Below are positions 1 through 6,107 of a DNA stretch of 7,260 nt, in pieces (position 1 is the first letter of the stretch; each line of letters begins with the position of its first letter). The notes under the pieces were generated by a model. That model did not search any database. It saw only the letters and a program-made list of their open reading frames with translations, and was not told the DNA's origin. Origin of the DNA: Thermoplasmata archaeon (GTDB lineage Archaea; Thermoplasmatota; Thermoplasmata; WALJ01); contig WALJ01000162.1 in assembly GCA_015522885.1 (NCBI GenBank), forward strand, positions 1 through 7,260, in the 5' to 3' direction. The position numbers were made by a program, and so were the translations under genes.

Positions 1-243
1 AGAGAAAAGGGGATAAAGGCCGGATTGCTCAGACTGAAGGTTATTTGGCCTTTCCCGACGAAAAAGCTCAGAAAGCTTGCAGAAGACATCCCGCACTTCG
101 TTGTTGCGGAGGTAAACAACGGTCAGGCACTAGTGGAGGTCGAGAGGGCAATAAGAAGAGATGCCGTATTTGTAGGAAAGATGGGGGGAGAGCCTCACAG
201 ACCCGAGGAAATACTCAAAGCAATAGAGGAGGCGGTGAAATGA
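1..243 (+). CDS. korA: 2-oxoacid:ferredoxin oxidoreductase alpha subunit, C-terminal end (5' truncated)
   Basis: This is the last 80 codons of a gene that enters from the left edge in frame 1, so its start is not visible. The alpha subunit of archaeal-type 2-oxoacid:ferredoxin oxidoreductases works with beta (TPP site) and gamma in the cytoplasm, oxidising a 2-oxoacid to acyl-CoA with ferredoxin reduction, or the reverse. The visible part is the typical C-terminal domain: a GLLRLKVIWPFP segment, then a strand-helix ending in VAEVNNGQALVEVERAI and a final GGEPHRPEEILKAI stretch, as in KorA proteins. It overlaps korB by ATGA. A 2-oxoglutarate preference (KorA) over other 2-oxoacids is inferred from overall resemblance and from fumarate reductase-like genes in the same operon; the substrate-determining region lies outside the window. 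A TTG at 25 is only an internal leucine codon and should not be taken as a start. Confidence 0.9.
   Translation, partial: REKGIKAGLLRLKVIWPFPTKKLRKLAEDIPHFVVAEVNNGQALVEVERAIRRDAVFVGKMGGEPHRPEEILKAIEEAVK
227..232 (+). promoter_or_regulatory. Shine-Dalgarno site of korB
   Basis: AGGAGG ends 7 bases before the ATG at 240. It fixes the korB start there rather than at any of the in-frame codons back to position 45, which lie inside korA. Confidence 0.8.
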
Positions 244-1172
244 GCATCATAGATGTGAACACCCATCCTCTCGATGAATACCTCAGAACCGAGAGACTGC
301 CCCATGTGTGGTGCCCGGGCTGCGGGATAGGAACCGTTCTGGGGGCATATCTCAGGGCTATGAAAAATGTGGGGCTGGACCCTAAAAAGACTGTTATGGT
401 CTCCGGAATAGGATGCACCGGCAGAGCCGCCGGATACGTGAGAATGGATTCGTTCCATACGACACACGGGAGAGCCATACCTTTTGCTGTCGGATTGAAA
501 GCCGCCAGACCGGAGCTGAACGTAAGCGTTTTCAGCGGAGACGGAGACCTTTTCTCCATAGGCGGGAATCATATAATACATGCCGCCAGAAGGAATGCGG
601 ACATAACCGTTATAGGGATTAACAACTTCACATACGGTATGACAGGAGGGCAGTTGGCTCCCACAACACCTGAAAGCGGAATAACCACCACATCCCCCTA
701 TGGAAATGTGGAGAGCCCGTTCAATCTTGCGGGGCTTATATCCGTGAGCGGTGCCAGTTATGTCGCAAGATGGACATCTCTGCATGTGAGAAGGCTTGAG
801 AAATCCATAGAGAAAGCCCTGAAAAAGAGGGGATTCTCCTTTGTGGAGGTTCTATCTCAGTGCCCGACTGCGTATGGAAGAAGAAACCGCATGAAGGACC
901 CTGCTGACACCCTCAAATATTTCCAGAAATATGCTGTAGTGAAAAATCATATAAATCCATTGGAAGGTGTCATAGAACCCGGAAAGCCCTTCATAGTTGG
1001 GGAGTTCTTAGACGAGCCAGAAGAGCCTACATTTGAGGACAAGCTCTGGGAGCTTACGAAGACAGAGTTCCTCCATACATCACAGGCAGAAAGGACAGAA
1101 TGGATTCTGGAGCACAGGAGGCATCTGGAGATGCTGTCCAAGATAATATCCGGAAGAGGTGAGGAAAGATGA
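240..1172 (+). CDS. korB: 2-oxoacid (probably 2-oxoglutarate):ferredoxin oxidoreductase beta subunit
   Basis: This 310-residue protein is the thiamine-diphosphate and [4Fe-4S] subunit of the oxidoreductase. The N-terminus has the RLPHVWCPGCG signature (Cys25, Cys28), followed by SGIGCT (Cys59). The fourth family cluster cysteine matches Cys208 in SQCPT, so all four expected ligands are present. The TPP/Mg site is seen as GDGD at 100-103 and the downstream INNFTYGMTGGQ segment at 127-138. The length is near or slightly above the usual size of KorB (about 280-300). The reading frame is open back to 45, but the strong Shine-Dalgarno site and the ATGA overlap with korA put the start at 240. The electron acceptor is expected to be ferredoxin. 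No ferredoxin-like KorD gene lies in the window; one could lie upstream. The beta-subunit assignment is firm, the exact 2-oxoacid is inferred. Confidence 0.93.
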   Translation: MSIIDVNTHPLDEYLRTERLPHVWCPGCGIGTVLGAYLRAMKNVGLDPKKTVMVSGIGCTGRAAGYVRMDSFHTTHGRAIPFAVGLKAARPELNVSVFSGDGDLFSIGGNHIIHAARRNADITVIGINNFTYGMTGGQLAPTTPESGITTTSPYGNVESPFNLAGLISVSGASYVARWTSLHVRRLEKSIEKALKKRGFSFVEVLSQCPTAYGRRNRMKDPADTLKYFQKYAVVKNHINPLEGVIEPGKPFIVGEFLDEPEEPTFEDKLWELTKTEFLHTSQAERTEWILEHRRHLEMLSKIISGRGEER

Positions 1173-1711
1173 CCCGAACCGAGCTTCAGATAGGCGGTTT
1201 TGGAGGTCAGGGCGTAATTCTCGCAGGGCTTGTCATAGCAAGGGCTCTGAGCCTTTATGACGAAAAACAAGCGGTTTTCACGCAAGCCTATGGTCCGGAG
1301 GCAAGGGGCGGGGCATCGTCTTCGGGAGTTGTGGTGGATGATGTGAAGGTGGATTATCCCTACCCTCTGAACCCGGACATAATGGTGATTATGTCTCAGG
1401 AAGCGTTTACCACATATTTTCCGAAGCTGAAAAAGGGCGGACTTCTCATAGTGGAAAGGGATTTGGTGAAATTTGACGAAAAAGATATCAAGGATGTAGG
1501 TGAATTTCACTCGATACCCGCGACAAAGATTGCGGAAGAGCTTGGAAACAGGATCGTAGGGAACATAGTGATGGTCGGGTTCATAACCAAAGTCACGGGT
1601 ATTGTGAGCAAGAAAAGTGCGAAAAAGTCCGTGCTGGAGATGGTTCCCGCAAAGGTGAAAGAGCTCAACGAAAAGGCTTTTGAAATGGGATATAACTATG
1701 AAGAGGGTTGA
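1169..1711 (+). CDS. korC: 2-oxoacid:ferredoxin oxidoreductase gamma subunit
   Basis: This 180-residue protein is a complete gamma subunit, which completes the alpha-beta-gamma oxidoreductase. Visible family marks are the N-terminal glycine-rich loop GGFGGQG at 9-15 and the YGPEARGGAS motif at 41-50, followed by the VDYPYPLNPD stretch typical of KorC/PorC-type proteins. The start ATG overlaps the korB stop (ATGA) and is preceded by GAGGTGA at 1156-1162, with a 6-base spacer. The next gene, hdrA, begins two bases after its stop, so Kor and Hdr proteins are probably made from one message. The A-B-C order matches Kor operons better than pyruvate or branched-chain oxidoreductases, which often encode a separate delta ferredoxin subunit nearby. 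That choice is an inference. Confidence 0.92.
   Translation: MTRTELQIGGFGGQGVILAGLVIARALSLYDEKQAVFTQAYGPEARGGASSSGVVVDDVKVDYPYPLNPDIMVIMSQEAFTTYFPKLKKGGLLIVERDLVKFDEKDIKDVGEFHSIPATKIAEELGNRIVGNIVMVGFITKVTGIVSKKSAKKSVLEMVPAKVKELNEKAFEMGYNYEEG
1702..1707 (+). promoter_or_regulatory. Shine-Dalgarno site that decides the hdrA start
   Basis: AGAGGG lies 6 bases before ATG 1714. An in-frame TTG at 1708 directly abuts this site and so has no spacer; the ATG is preferred. The protein then begins MPKIGVYVCHCGGN, which fits the N-terminus of HdrA proteins. Confidence 0.65.
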
Positions 1712-1713
1712 AC

Positions 1714-4080
1714 ATGCCCAAGATAGGAGTTTATGTGTGCCACTGCGGTGGCAATATATCCGATGTCGTTGATGTCGAAGATGTCGCAAAATTCGCTGAA
1801 AAACTGCCTGAGGTTACTGTTGTCCGCAGCATATCTCATATGTGTTCGGAGGAAGGGCAGAAAGCCATAATCGACGACATACACGAATACGGCCTCGACA
1901 GGGTTGTCGTCTCCGCCTGTTCGCCCCAGTTTCAGGGAGAAACATTCAAGAAAGCCCTGAAAAAGGCAGGCCTGAATCCGTACATGGTCGAAATGGCAAA
2001 CATCAGGGAGCAGAGCGCATGGCCCCATTATACGGAACCTGAAAAGGCCACTGAAAAGGCGAAGATTCTTACTGAGATGGCAGTGGAAAAGATAAGAAAA
2101 GCTTCGCCTGCAACTCCTCCGAGGCTCCCTATAGGAAAGAATGTTCTGGTTGTGGGTGCGGGAATCGCAGGAATTCAGGCATCTCTAGACCTCGGAGATG
2201 CAGGCTTCAATGTATATCTCGTGGAGGAGAAACCAATGATAGGGGGGCATATGGCACAGCTTTCCAGAACCTTCCCTACAGAGGACTGCGCCTCCTGTAT
2301 ACTTTCACCTAAGATGGCGGATGTCGCAGAGCATCCGAACATACACCTGATGACATATTCCGAGATAGAATCCATAGACGGGACTGTCGGGGATTTCAGG
2401 GTCCGAATAAAGAAAAAGCCGAAGTATGTGGATGAAAAATCCTGTACGGCGTGCAACAAATGTTCAGAAGTTTGCCCCGTACTCCTTCCGGACGAGAATA
2501 ACCTCGGCATGACTCTGAGGAAGGCCATTTATCTTCCTTCATCAATAGCTGTACCTCATTCATATGTTCTCGATGAAAATGCATGTCTCGGTCTTGAACC
2601 TCTGAGATGTGGTAAGTGCGTCGAGGTTTGCGATGTAGGTGCCATAAACTACGAGCAGAAACCCGAATATGTTAACATAAAAGTTGATACTATCATCGTT
2701 GCCACGGGTTTTGAGACATTTGATGCCAAACTGAAGCCCCAGTATGGCTATGGGAGGTATGAAAATGTCATAACCGGCCTGGAACTGGAGAGGATGATAG
2801 TGGAAATGTCCGAAGGGCGCTCGATAAGACCCCTCGGAAAGGACATAGCCTTCATACAGTGCGTGGGCTCCAGGGATGCTCAGGTCGGAAACCTTTACTG
2901 CTCGAGGATATGCTGCATGTATGCCACGAAACTCGCTTCTCTGCTAAAAAGAATGGATCCTTCCAGAGACATATACATTTTCTATACAGACCTTAGGGCC
3001 TATGGAAAAGGATTCGAAGAGTATTACAGGACAGCACAGGAACTCGGTATAAAATTCATAAGGGGCAGACCGGGAGAACTGATGGAAAATTCGAAAAACA
3101 AGAAGGTAATCGTAAGGGTTGAGGACACACTCACCAGAAAGATAATCGATAAGGAGTTCGATATCGCCGTTCTCTCTGTGGGTCTTGTGCCGAGTGAGGG
3201 GACCAAGAAAATTTCCGAGATGCTTAAACTCCCTATGAGCTCGGACGGTTTCATAAAGGAAGCTCATCCCAAGTTCAGGCCTGTGGATACGCCTATAGAA
3301 GGGATATTCGTGGCAGGGACAGCTCAGGGTCCTAAGGATATCCCGGACAGCGTTGCACAGGCAAGCGGCGCAGCGGCAAGGGCCATGAGAATGATGAATA
3401 AGGGAGAATATGAGATGAGTCCGATAAAGGCCTTCATTCATGAAGAACTCTGCGACGGATGCGGGGAATGCGTGGAAGCATGCCCTGTGGATGCCATAAA
3501 GATGGCCGGAACTCTGGCAGAGATTAACAGCGCCGTATGCAAGGGCTGCGGCTCCTGCGTTTCTTCCTGTCCGAAGGATGCGATAGACCTGAAAGTCTTT
3601 ACGAATCAGGAGATAATAGCGGAGATAGAGGCCGCTTTAAAGGACAAGAAGCAGGGTGAGACAAGGATGCTTCTGTTTGCGGACGATATGTGCACATACA
3701 CGCTTGCGGATGGGGTCGGAACATCCAAAATCAGATATCCATCAGATGTTTATATAATAAGAGTGCCTTCAAGCAGCAGGGTCACTCCGAAGATGCTTCT
3801 CAGAGCATTCGAACTGGGTGCCGATGCCGTTTTCATGGGAGAATGCGAGCCTGCCGTTTCCCCGTATCCCATGACAAATAAGGTTATAAAAAGAAATGTG
3901 GAAGAGGTAAAGAGAGCGCTCGAAGAGGCGGGAATAGAGGCGGAAAGGATGCAGTATTCTCCGTTCGTAACCGTAATGTATACCAGATTTGCTAACCTCA
4001 CCAAAAAACTCTCGAGGATGGCGGAGGATATGGGTAATGTGCCTGAAGAAAAGAGAAAGAAGCTCGGGGGGATGGCATGA
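1714..4080 (+). CDS. hdrA: HdrA-like electron-bifurcating flavoprotein with C-terminal MvhD-like domain
   Basis: This 788-residue protein is the flavin-bearing core of a heterodisulfide reductase-like complex. Family knowledge: the HdrA FAD splits or merges electron pairs between ferredoxin and the HdrBC branch. Visible in order: an N-terminal domain with VYVCHCGGN (Cys9, Cys11); a Rossmann FAD motif GAGIAG at 148-153; CASCILSPKM (Cys192, Cys195); an inserted ferredoxin domain (Cys244, 247, 250, 254 and Cys291, 299, 302, 306); the HdrA-specific C-X12-C-X3-CC cluster motif (Cys383, 396, 400, 401); a second FAD-fold strand IFVAGTAQGP at 531-540; and a C-terminal two-cluster ferredoxin domain (Cys580, 583, 586, 590 and Cys609, 612, 615, 619). 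Residues from about 650 to 785 align by eye with MvhD, the hydrogenase-linking [2Fe-2S] protein, but most of its cysteines are replaced (see findings). It is longer than a stand-alone methanogen HdrA (about 650) because of this fusion. It overlaps hdrC by ATGA. Confidence 0.94.
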   Translation: MPKIGVYVCHCGGNISDVVDVEDVAKFAEKLPEVTVVRSISHMCSEEGQKAIIDDIHEYGLDRVVVSACSPQFQGETFKKALKKAGLNPYMVEMANIREQSAWPHYTEPEKATEKAKILTEMAVEKIRKASPATPPRLPIGKNVLVVGAGIAGIQASLDLGDAGFNVYLVEEKPMIGGHMAQLSRTFPTEDCASCILSPKMADVAEHPNIHLMTYSEIESIDGTVGDFRVRIKKKPKYVDEKSCTACNKCSEVCPVLLPDENNLGMTLRKAIYLPSSIAVPHSYVLDENACLGLEPLRCGKCVEVCDVGAINYEQKPEYVNIKVDTIIVATGFETFDAKLKPQYGYGRYENVITGLELERMIVEMSEGRSIRPLGKDIAFIQCVGSRDAQVGNLYCSRICCMYATKLASLLKRMDPSRDIYIFYTDLRAYGKGFEEYYRTAQELGIKFIRGRPGELMENSKNKKVIVRVEDTLTRKIIDKEFDIAVLSVGLVPSEGTKKISEMLKLPMSSDGFIKEAHPKFRPVDTPIEGIFVAGTAQGPKDIPDSVAQASGAAARAMRMMNKGEYEMSPIKAFIHEELCDGCGECVEACPVDAIKMAGTLAEINSAVCKGCGSCVSSCPKDAIDLKVFTNQEIIAEIEAALKDKKQGETRMLLFADDMCTYTLADGVGTSKIRYPSDVYIIRVPSSSRVTPKMLLRAFELGADAVFMGECEPAVSPYPMTNKVIKRNVEEVKRALEEAGIEAERMQYSPFVTVMYTRFANLTKKLSRMAEDMGNVPEEKRKKLGGMA

Positions 4081-4481
4081 CAGAAGTGATTCAGATATCC
4101 GAAAAGAGCAAAGATTTCCTGAAAAAGGTGGAGGAAATAAGCGGAGAGGTTATAACGCTCTGCGAGCAATGTGGGATATGCACAACAAGCTGCCCGATGG
4201 CAGAGGATATGGATGTTTCTCCGTCGAATATCATGAGGCTTGTTCAGATCGGGGATGAGGGTGTGCTTGAAACAAAAGCCATATGGTTCTGTGCTTCGTG
4301 TTTCACATGCACCGTAAGATGTCCGAGAGGAATAGACCTTGCCAAGGTAACCGAGGCATTGAGACAGATAAATCTGAGAAAGAATACGGACTATCTGGAC
4401 ATAAACAGGATGGATGAAAGTGAGGTCGAAGACCTGCCGACAATAGCTCTGGTGAGTTCGATGAGAAAATATACGGGGTAA
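4077..4481 (+). CDS. hdrC: HdrC-like two-[4Fe-4S] electron-transfer subunit
   Basis: This 134-residue soluble iron-sulfur protein passes electrons between HdrA and HdrB in the family complex. It has two full CXXCXXCXXXCP motifs: Cys29, 32, 35, 39 and Cys72, 75, 78, 82, separated by a 32-residue helical linker. No membrane segment is visible, so it is of the cytoplasmic HdrABC type and not the membrane HdrDE type. The stretch after the second motif is about 50 residues, and the protein is shorter than methanogen HdrC as I recall it (about 185), so the C-terminal region is reduced. The start overlaps the hdrA stop; a G-rich run (4066-4071) five bases upstream may serve as its ribosome site. The gene order A-C-B is common for this complex. 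Confidence 0.93.
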   Translation: MTEVIQISEKSKDFLKKVEEISGEVITLCEQCGICTTSCPMAEDMDVSPSNIMRLVQIGDEGVLETKAIWFCASCFTCTVRCPRGIDLAKVTEALRQINLRKNTDYLDINRMDESEVEDLPTIALVSSMRKYTG

Positions 4482-4485
4482 TGAA

Positions 4486-5388
4486 ATGAAAAAATTTCCA
4501 TATTATCCGGGGTGCACACTGAAACAGGCCGCAAAACACTTTGAGACCTCCGCCATAGCCTCTGCAGAGGCAATGGACATAGAACTCGTGGAGATTCAAA
4601 AGTGGAATTGCTGCGGTGCGGTAGCCTCCCTTACCGCAGATGATATGATGCATCATGTGGCACCGATAAGGAATCTTGTCAGAGTACAGGAGATGAACGA
4701 GAAAGGAATGGTCGACAACGAATACAGGCTTGTCGTGTTCTGTTCCATGTGCTTCAATGTTCTGAAAAGGTCGGCTAAGAGGGTGAAAGAAGATGCTGAC
4801 ATGCTAAAAACCATAAACGATTTCATGGACACGGAAGAGGATTACGAGGGTAATGTGGAAGTGAAGCATTTTCTGGAGATACTCGACGAAATAGGCTTTG
4901 ACTCTTTAACGAGAAGAGTGAAGAAGCCGCTGAAAGGTCTCAAGATATCGGCGTACTACGGATGTACTCTGCTGAGACCAAGAGGAATCGGAATAGATGA
5001 CCCGGAAGCCCCGAGCATAATGGAAAGATTCATAGAAGCTCTGGGCGGAGAGGTCGTTGACAATCCTTATAAGAGTCTGTGCTGTGGTAGTTACCATACG
5101 GTTGGCGGAAACAAGGAGCTTGTTGCAGAGAGAGCATATAAAATAATAAACGGAGCAAGAGATAACGGGGCGGATATGATGATTACGAGCTGTCCGCTCT
5201 GCGCTTTCAATCTCGATGACCGTCAGGAACTCACGAAGAAGATTCATCCCGATTTCCAGCACATGCCGGTTCTCTATTTCACGCAGATAATGGCCATGGC
5301 TATGGGTATGGAAGACAGAGCCGGCCTCGACGGAAACCATATAGATGCGCGGCCTCTTTTAAGAGAGCGCAAACTTCTGGAGGGTTAA
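4486..5388 (+). CDS. hdrB: HdrB-like subunit with two CCG (non-cubane cluster) domains
   Basis: This 300-residue protein is the catalytic subunit of HdrABC in methanogens, where two non-cubane [4Fe-4S] clusters split the CoM-S-S-CoB disulfide. Both cysteine-rich CCG domains are intact. Domain one has Cys10 (PGCT), Cys42-Cys43 (NCCGA) and Cys86/Cys89 (FCSMC). Domain two has Cys160 (YGCT), Cys199-Cys200 (LCCGS) and Cys236/Cys239 (SCPLC). All ten cysteines expected of HdrB are present, so a working disulfide or thiol site is plausible. The physiological substrate is unknown here, since nothing in the window shows a methanogen. The spacer between the CC pair and CXXC in domain one is 42 residues, longer than the roughly 35 of the second domain. 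The gene starts 4 bases after hdrC and ends 2 bases before the next gene. Confidence 0.94.
   Translation: MKKFPYYPGCTLKQAAKHFETSAIASAEAMDIELVEIQKWNCCGAVASLTADDMMHHVAPIRNLVRVQEMNEKGMVDNEYRLVVFCSMCFNVLKRSAKRVKEDADMLKTINDFMDTEEDYEGNVEVKHFLEILDEIGFDSLTRRVKKPLKGLKISAYYGCTLLRPRGIGIDDPEAPSIMERFIEALGGEVVDNPYKSLCCGSYHTVGGNKELVAERAYKIINGARDNGADMMITSCPLCAFNLDDRQELTKKIHPDFQHMPVLYFTQIMAMAMGMEDRAGLDGNHIDARPLLRERKLLEG
5379..5384 (+). promoter_or_regulatory. Shine-Dalgarno site of the frdB-like gene
   Basis: GGAGGG lies 6 bases before ATG 5391 and overlaps the end of hdrB. It supports the first ATG over the in-frame ATG at 5415 (Met9), which lacks a good site. Confidence 0.65.
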
Positions 5389-5390
5389 AG

Positions 5391-6107
5391 ATGGCGAAAA
5401 AAAATGAAGAAAAGATGATAACCGTATACATAATGGGAAAAGCATACAGGGTGCCTTTCGGCCTTACGATAATGAAGGCCATGGAGTACTCCGGCTACAG
5501 GTTCATAAGAGGCTCGGGATGCAGGGCAGGCTTCTGTGGAGCCTGTGCAACTGTGTACCGAAAGAAAGGAGAATACAAGTTTCGCACCGCACTCGCGTGC
5601 CAGACAACAGCAGAGGACGGGATGTATCTCGCTCAGCTGCCTTTCGTACCTGCGAACAGGAACGAATACGACATAAACAAAATAAACCCGGAAAAAAATA
5701 TCCTGTCGGAATACTACCCCGAAATAAACAGGTGCGTTTCGTGCAACACATGCACGAAATCATGCCCGCAGGACCTGGATGTGATGTACTATATTCAAGC
5801 AGCCATAAGAGGAGACTACAAGGAAGTATCTGCGATGTCTTTTGACTGCATACAGTGCGGTCTGTGTACAGCGAGATGTCCGGCGGAGATTACACACTAT
5901 CATGTGGCACAGCTTGCTAGGAGAGTCTACGGAAAATACTACTCGAAGACACCTGAGCACCTCCTCCGAAGAATAGAGGAGATAGAGGAAGGAAAATTCG
6001 ATAAAGAGATAGAGAGGTTGAAAAGCATGAACAGAAAGGAGCTTGAAAAAACATATGTTGAAAGGGACCTTCAGAAGCTTCCGAGAGGGGAGGTGAACGG
6101 GGAATGA
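5391..6107 (+). CDS. frdB: FrdB/SdhB-like iron-sulfur subunit ([2Fe-2S] plus two [4Fe-4S])
   Basis: This 238-residue protein should carry electrons to or from the flavoprotein encoded next. Residues about 8-85 form a ferredoxin-like [2Fe-2S] domain with Cys44, Cys49, Cys52 (GCRAGFCGAC) and Cys70 (LACQT), the C-X4-C-X2-C-Xn-C pattern of FrdB/SdhB. Residues about 110-170 hold two complete CXXCXXCXXXCP motifs (Cys115, 118, 121, 125 and Cys153, 156, 159, 163). Classical FrdB/SdhB instead arrange their cysteines for one [4Fe-4S] and one [3Fe-4S], so this domain looks HdrC-like, as in the middle part of methanogen TfrB. Unlike TfrB it has no C-terminal CCG domain; that function may come from the separate HdrB just upstream. 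The last 50 or so residues are charged and helical, with no membrane segment. It overlaps the flavoprotein gene by ATGA. The symbol reflects family resemblance, not a proven direction of reaction. Confidence 0.85.
   Translation: MAKKNEEKMITVYIMGKAYRVPFGLTIMKAMEYSGYRFIRGSGCRAGFCGACATVYRKKGEYKFRTALACQTTAEDGMYLAQLPFVPANRNEYDINKINPEKNILSEYYPEINRCVSCNTCTKSCPQDLDVMYYIQAAIRGDYKEVSAMSFDCIQCGLCTARCPAEITHYHVAQLARRVYGKYYSKTPEHLLRRIEEIEEGKFDKEIERLKSMNRKELEKTYVERDLQKLPRGEVNGE
6089..6096 (+). promoter_or_regulatory. Shine-Dalgarno site of the frdA-like gene
   Basis: GGAGGTGA is the strongest ribosome site in the window and stands 7 bases before ATG 6104. It matters because it supports the long N-terminal extension as real protein, against starts at the later in-frame ATGs (Met26, Met33, Met35). 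Confidence 0.8.

Noticed and set aside
45..239. N-terminal extension of korB
   Set aside because: The frame is open but overlaps the conserved C-terminus of korA in another frame; a strong Shine-Dalgarno site and family length support the start at 240.
195..785. Minus-strand open frame of about 196 codons opposite korB
   Set aside because: It is antisense to the conserved TPP-binding region of korB and its translation shows no family motif.
1..1711. Kor genes as a pyruvate or branched-chain 2-oxoacid oxidoreductase
   Set aside because: Not excluded, but no separate delta ferredoxin subunit lies in the visible part, the A-B-C order and KorA/KorB end motifs fit the Kor group, and the Frd-like genes favour 2-oxoglutarate.
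1708..1713. TTG start for hdrA two codons upstream of the ATG
   Set aside because: The ribosome site directly abuts it with no spacer, and the ATG at 1714 has a normal 6-base spacer.
947..1789. Long open frame on the minus strand (about 280 codons) across the korB/korC/hdrA junctions
   Set aside because: It is fully antisense to three well-supported genes, crosses their boundaries, and its translation is Cys/His-rich with no recognisable domain; it is a shadow of the coding strand.
1714..5388. Methanogen origin because of hdrABC
   Set aside because: HdrABC-like genes are widespread in non-methanogenic archaea and bacteria; no methyl-CoM reductase or other methanogenesis gene is present to support it.
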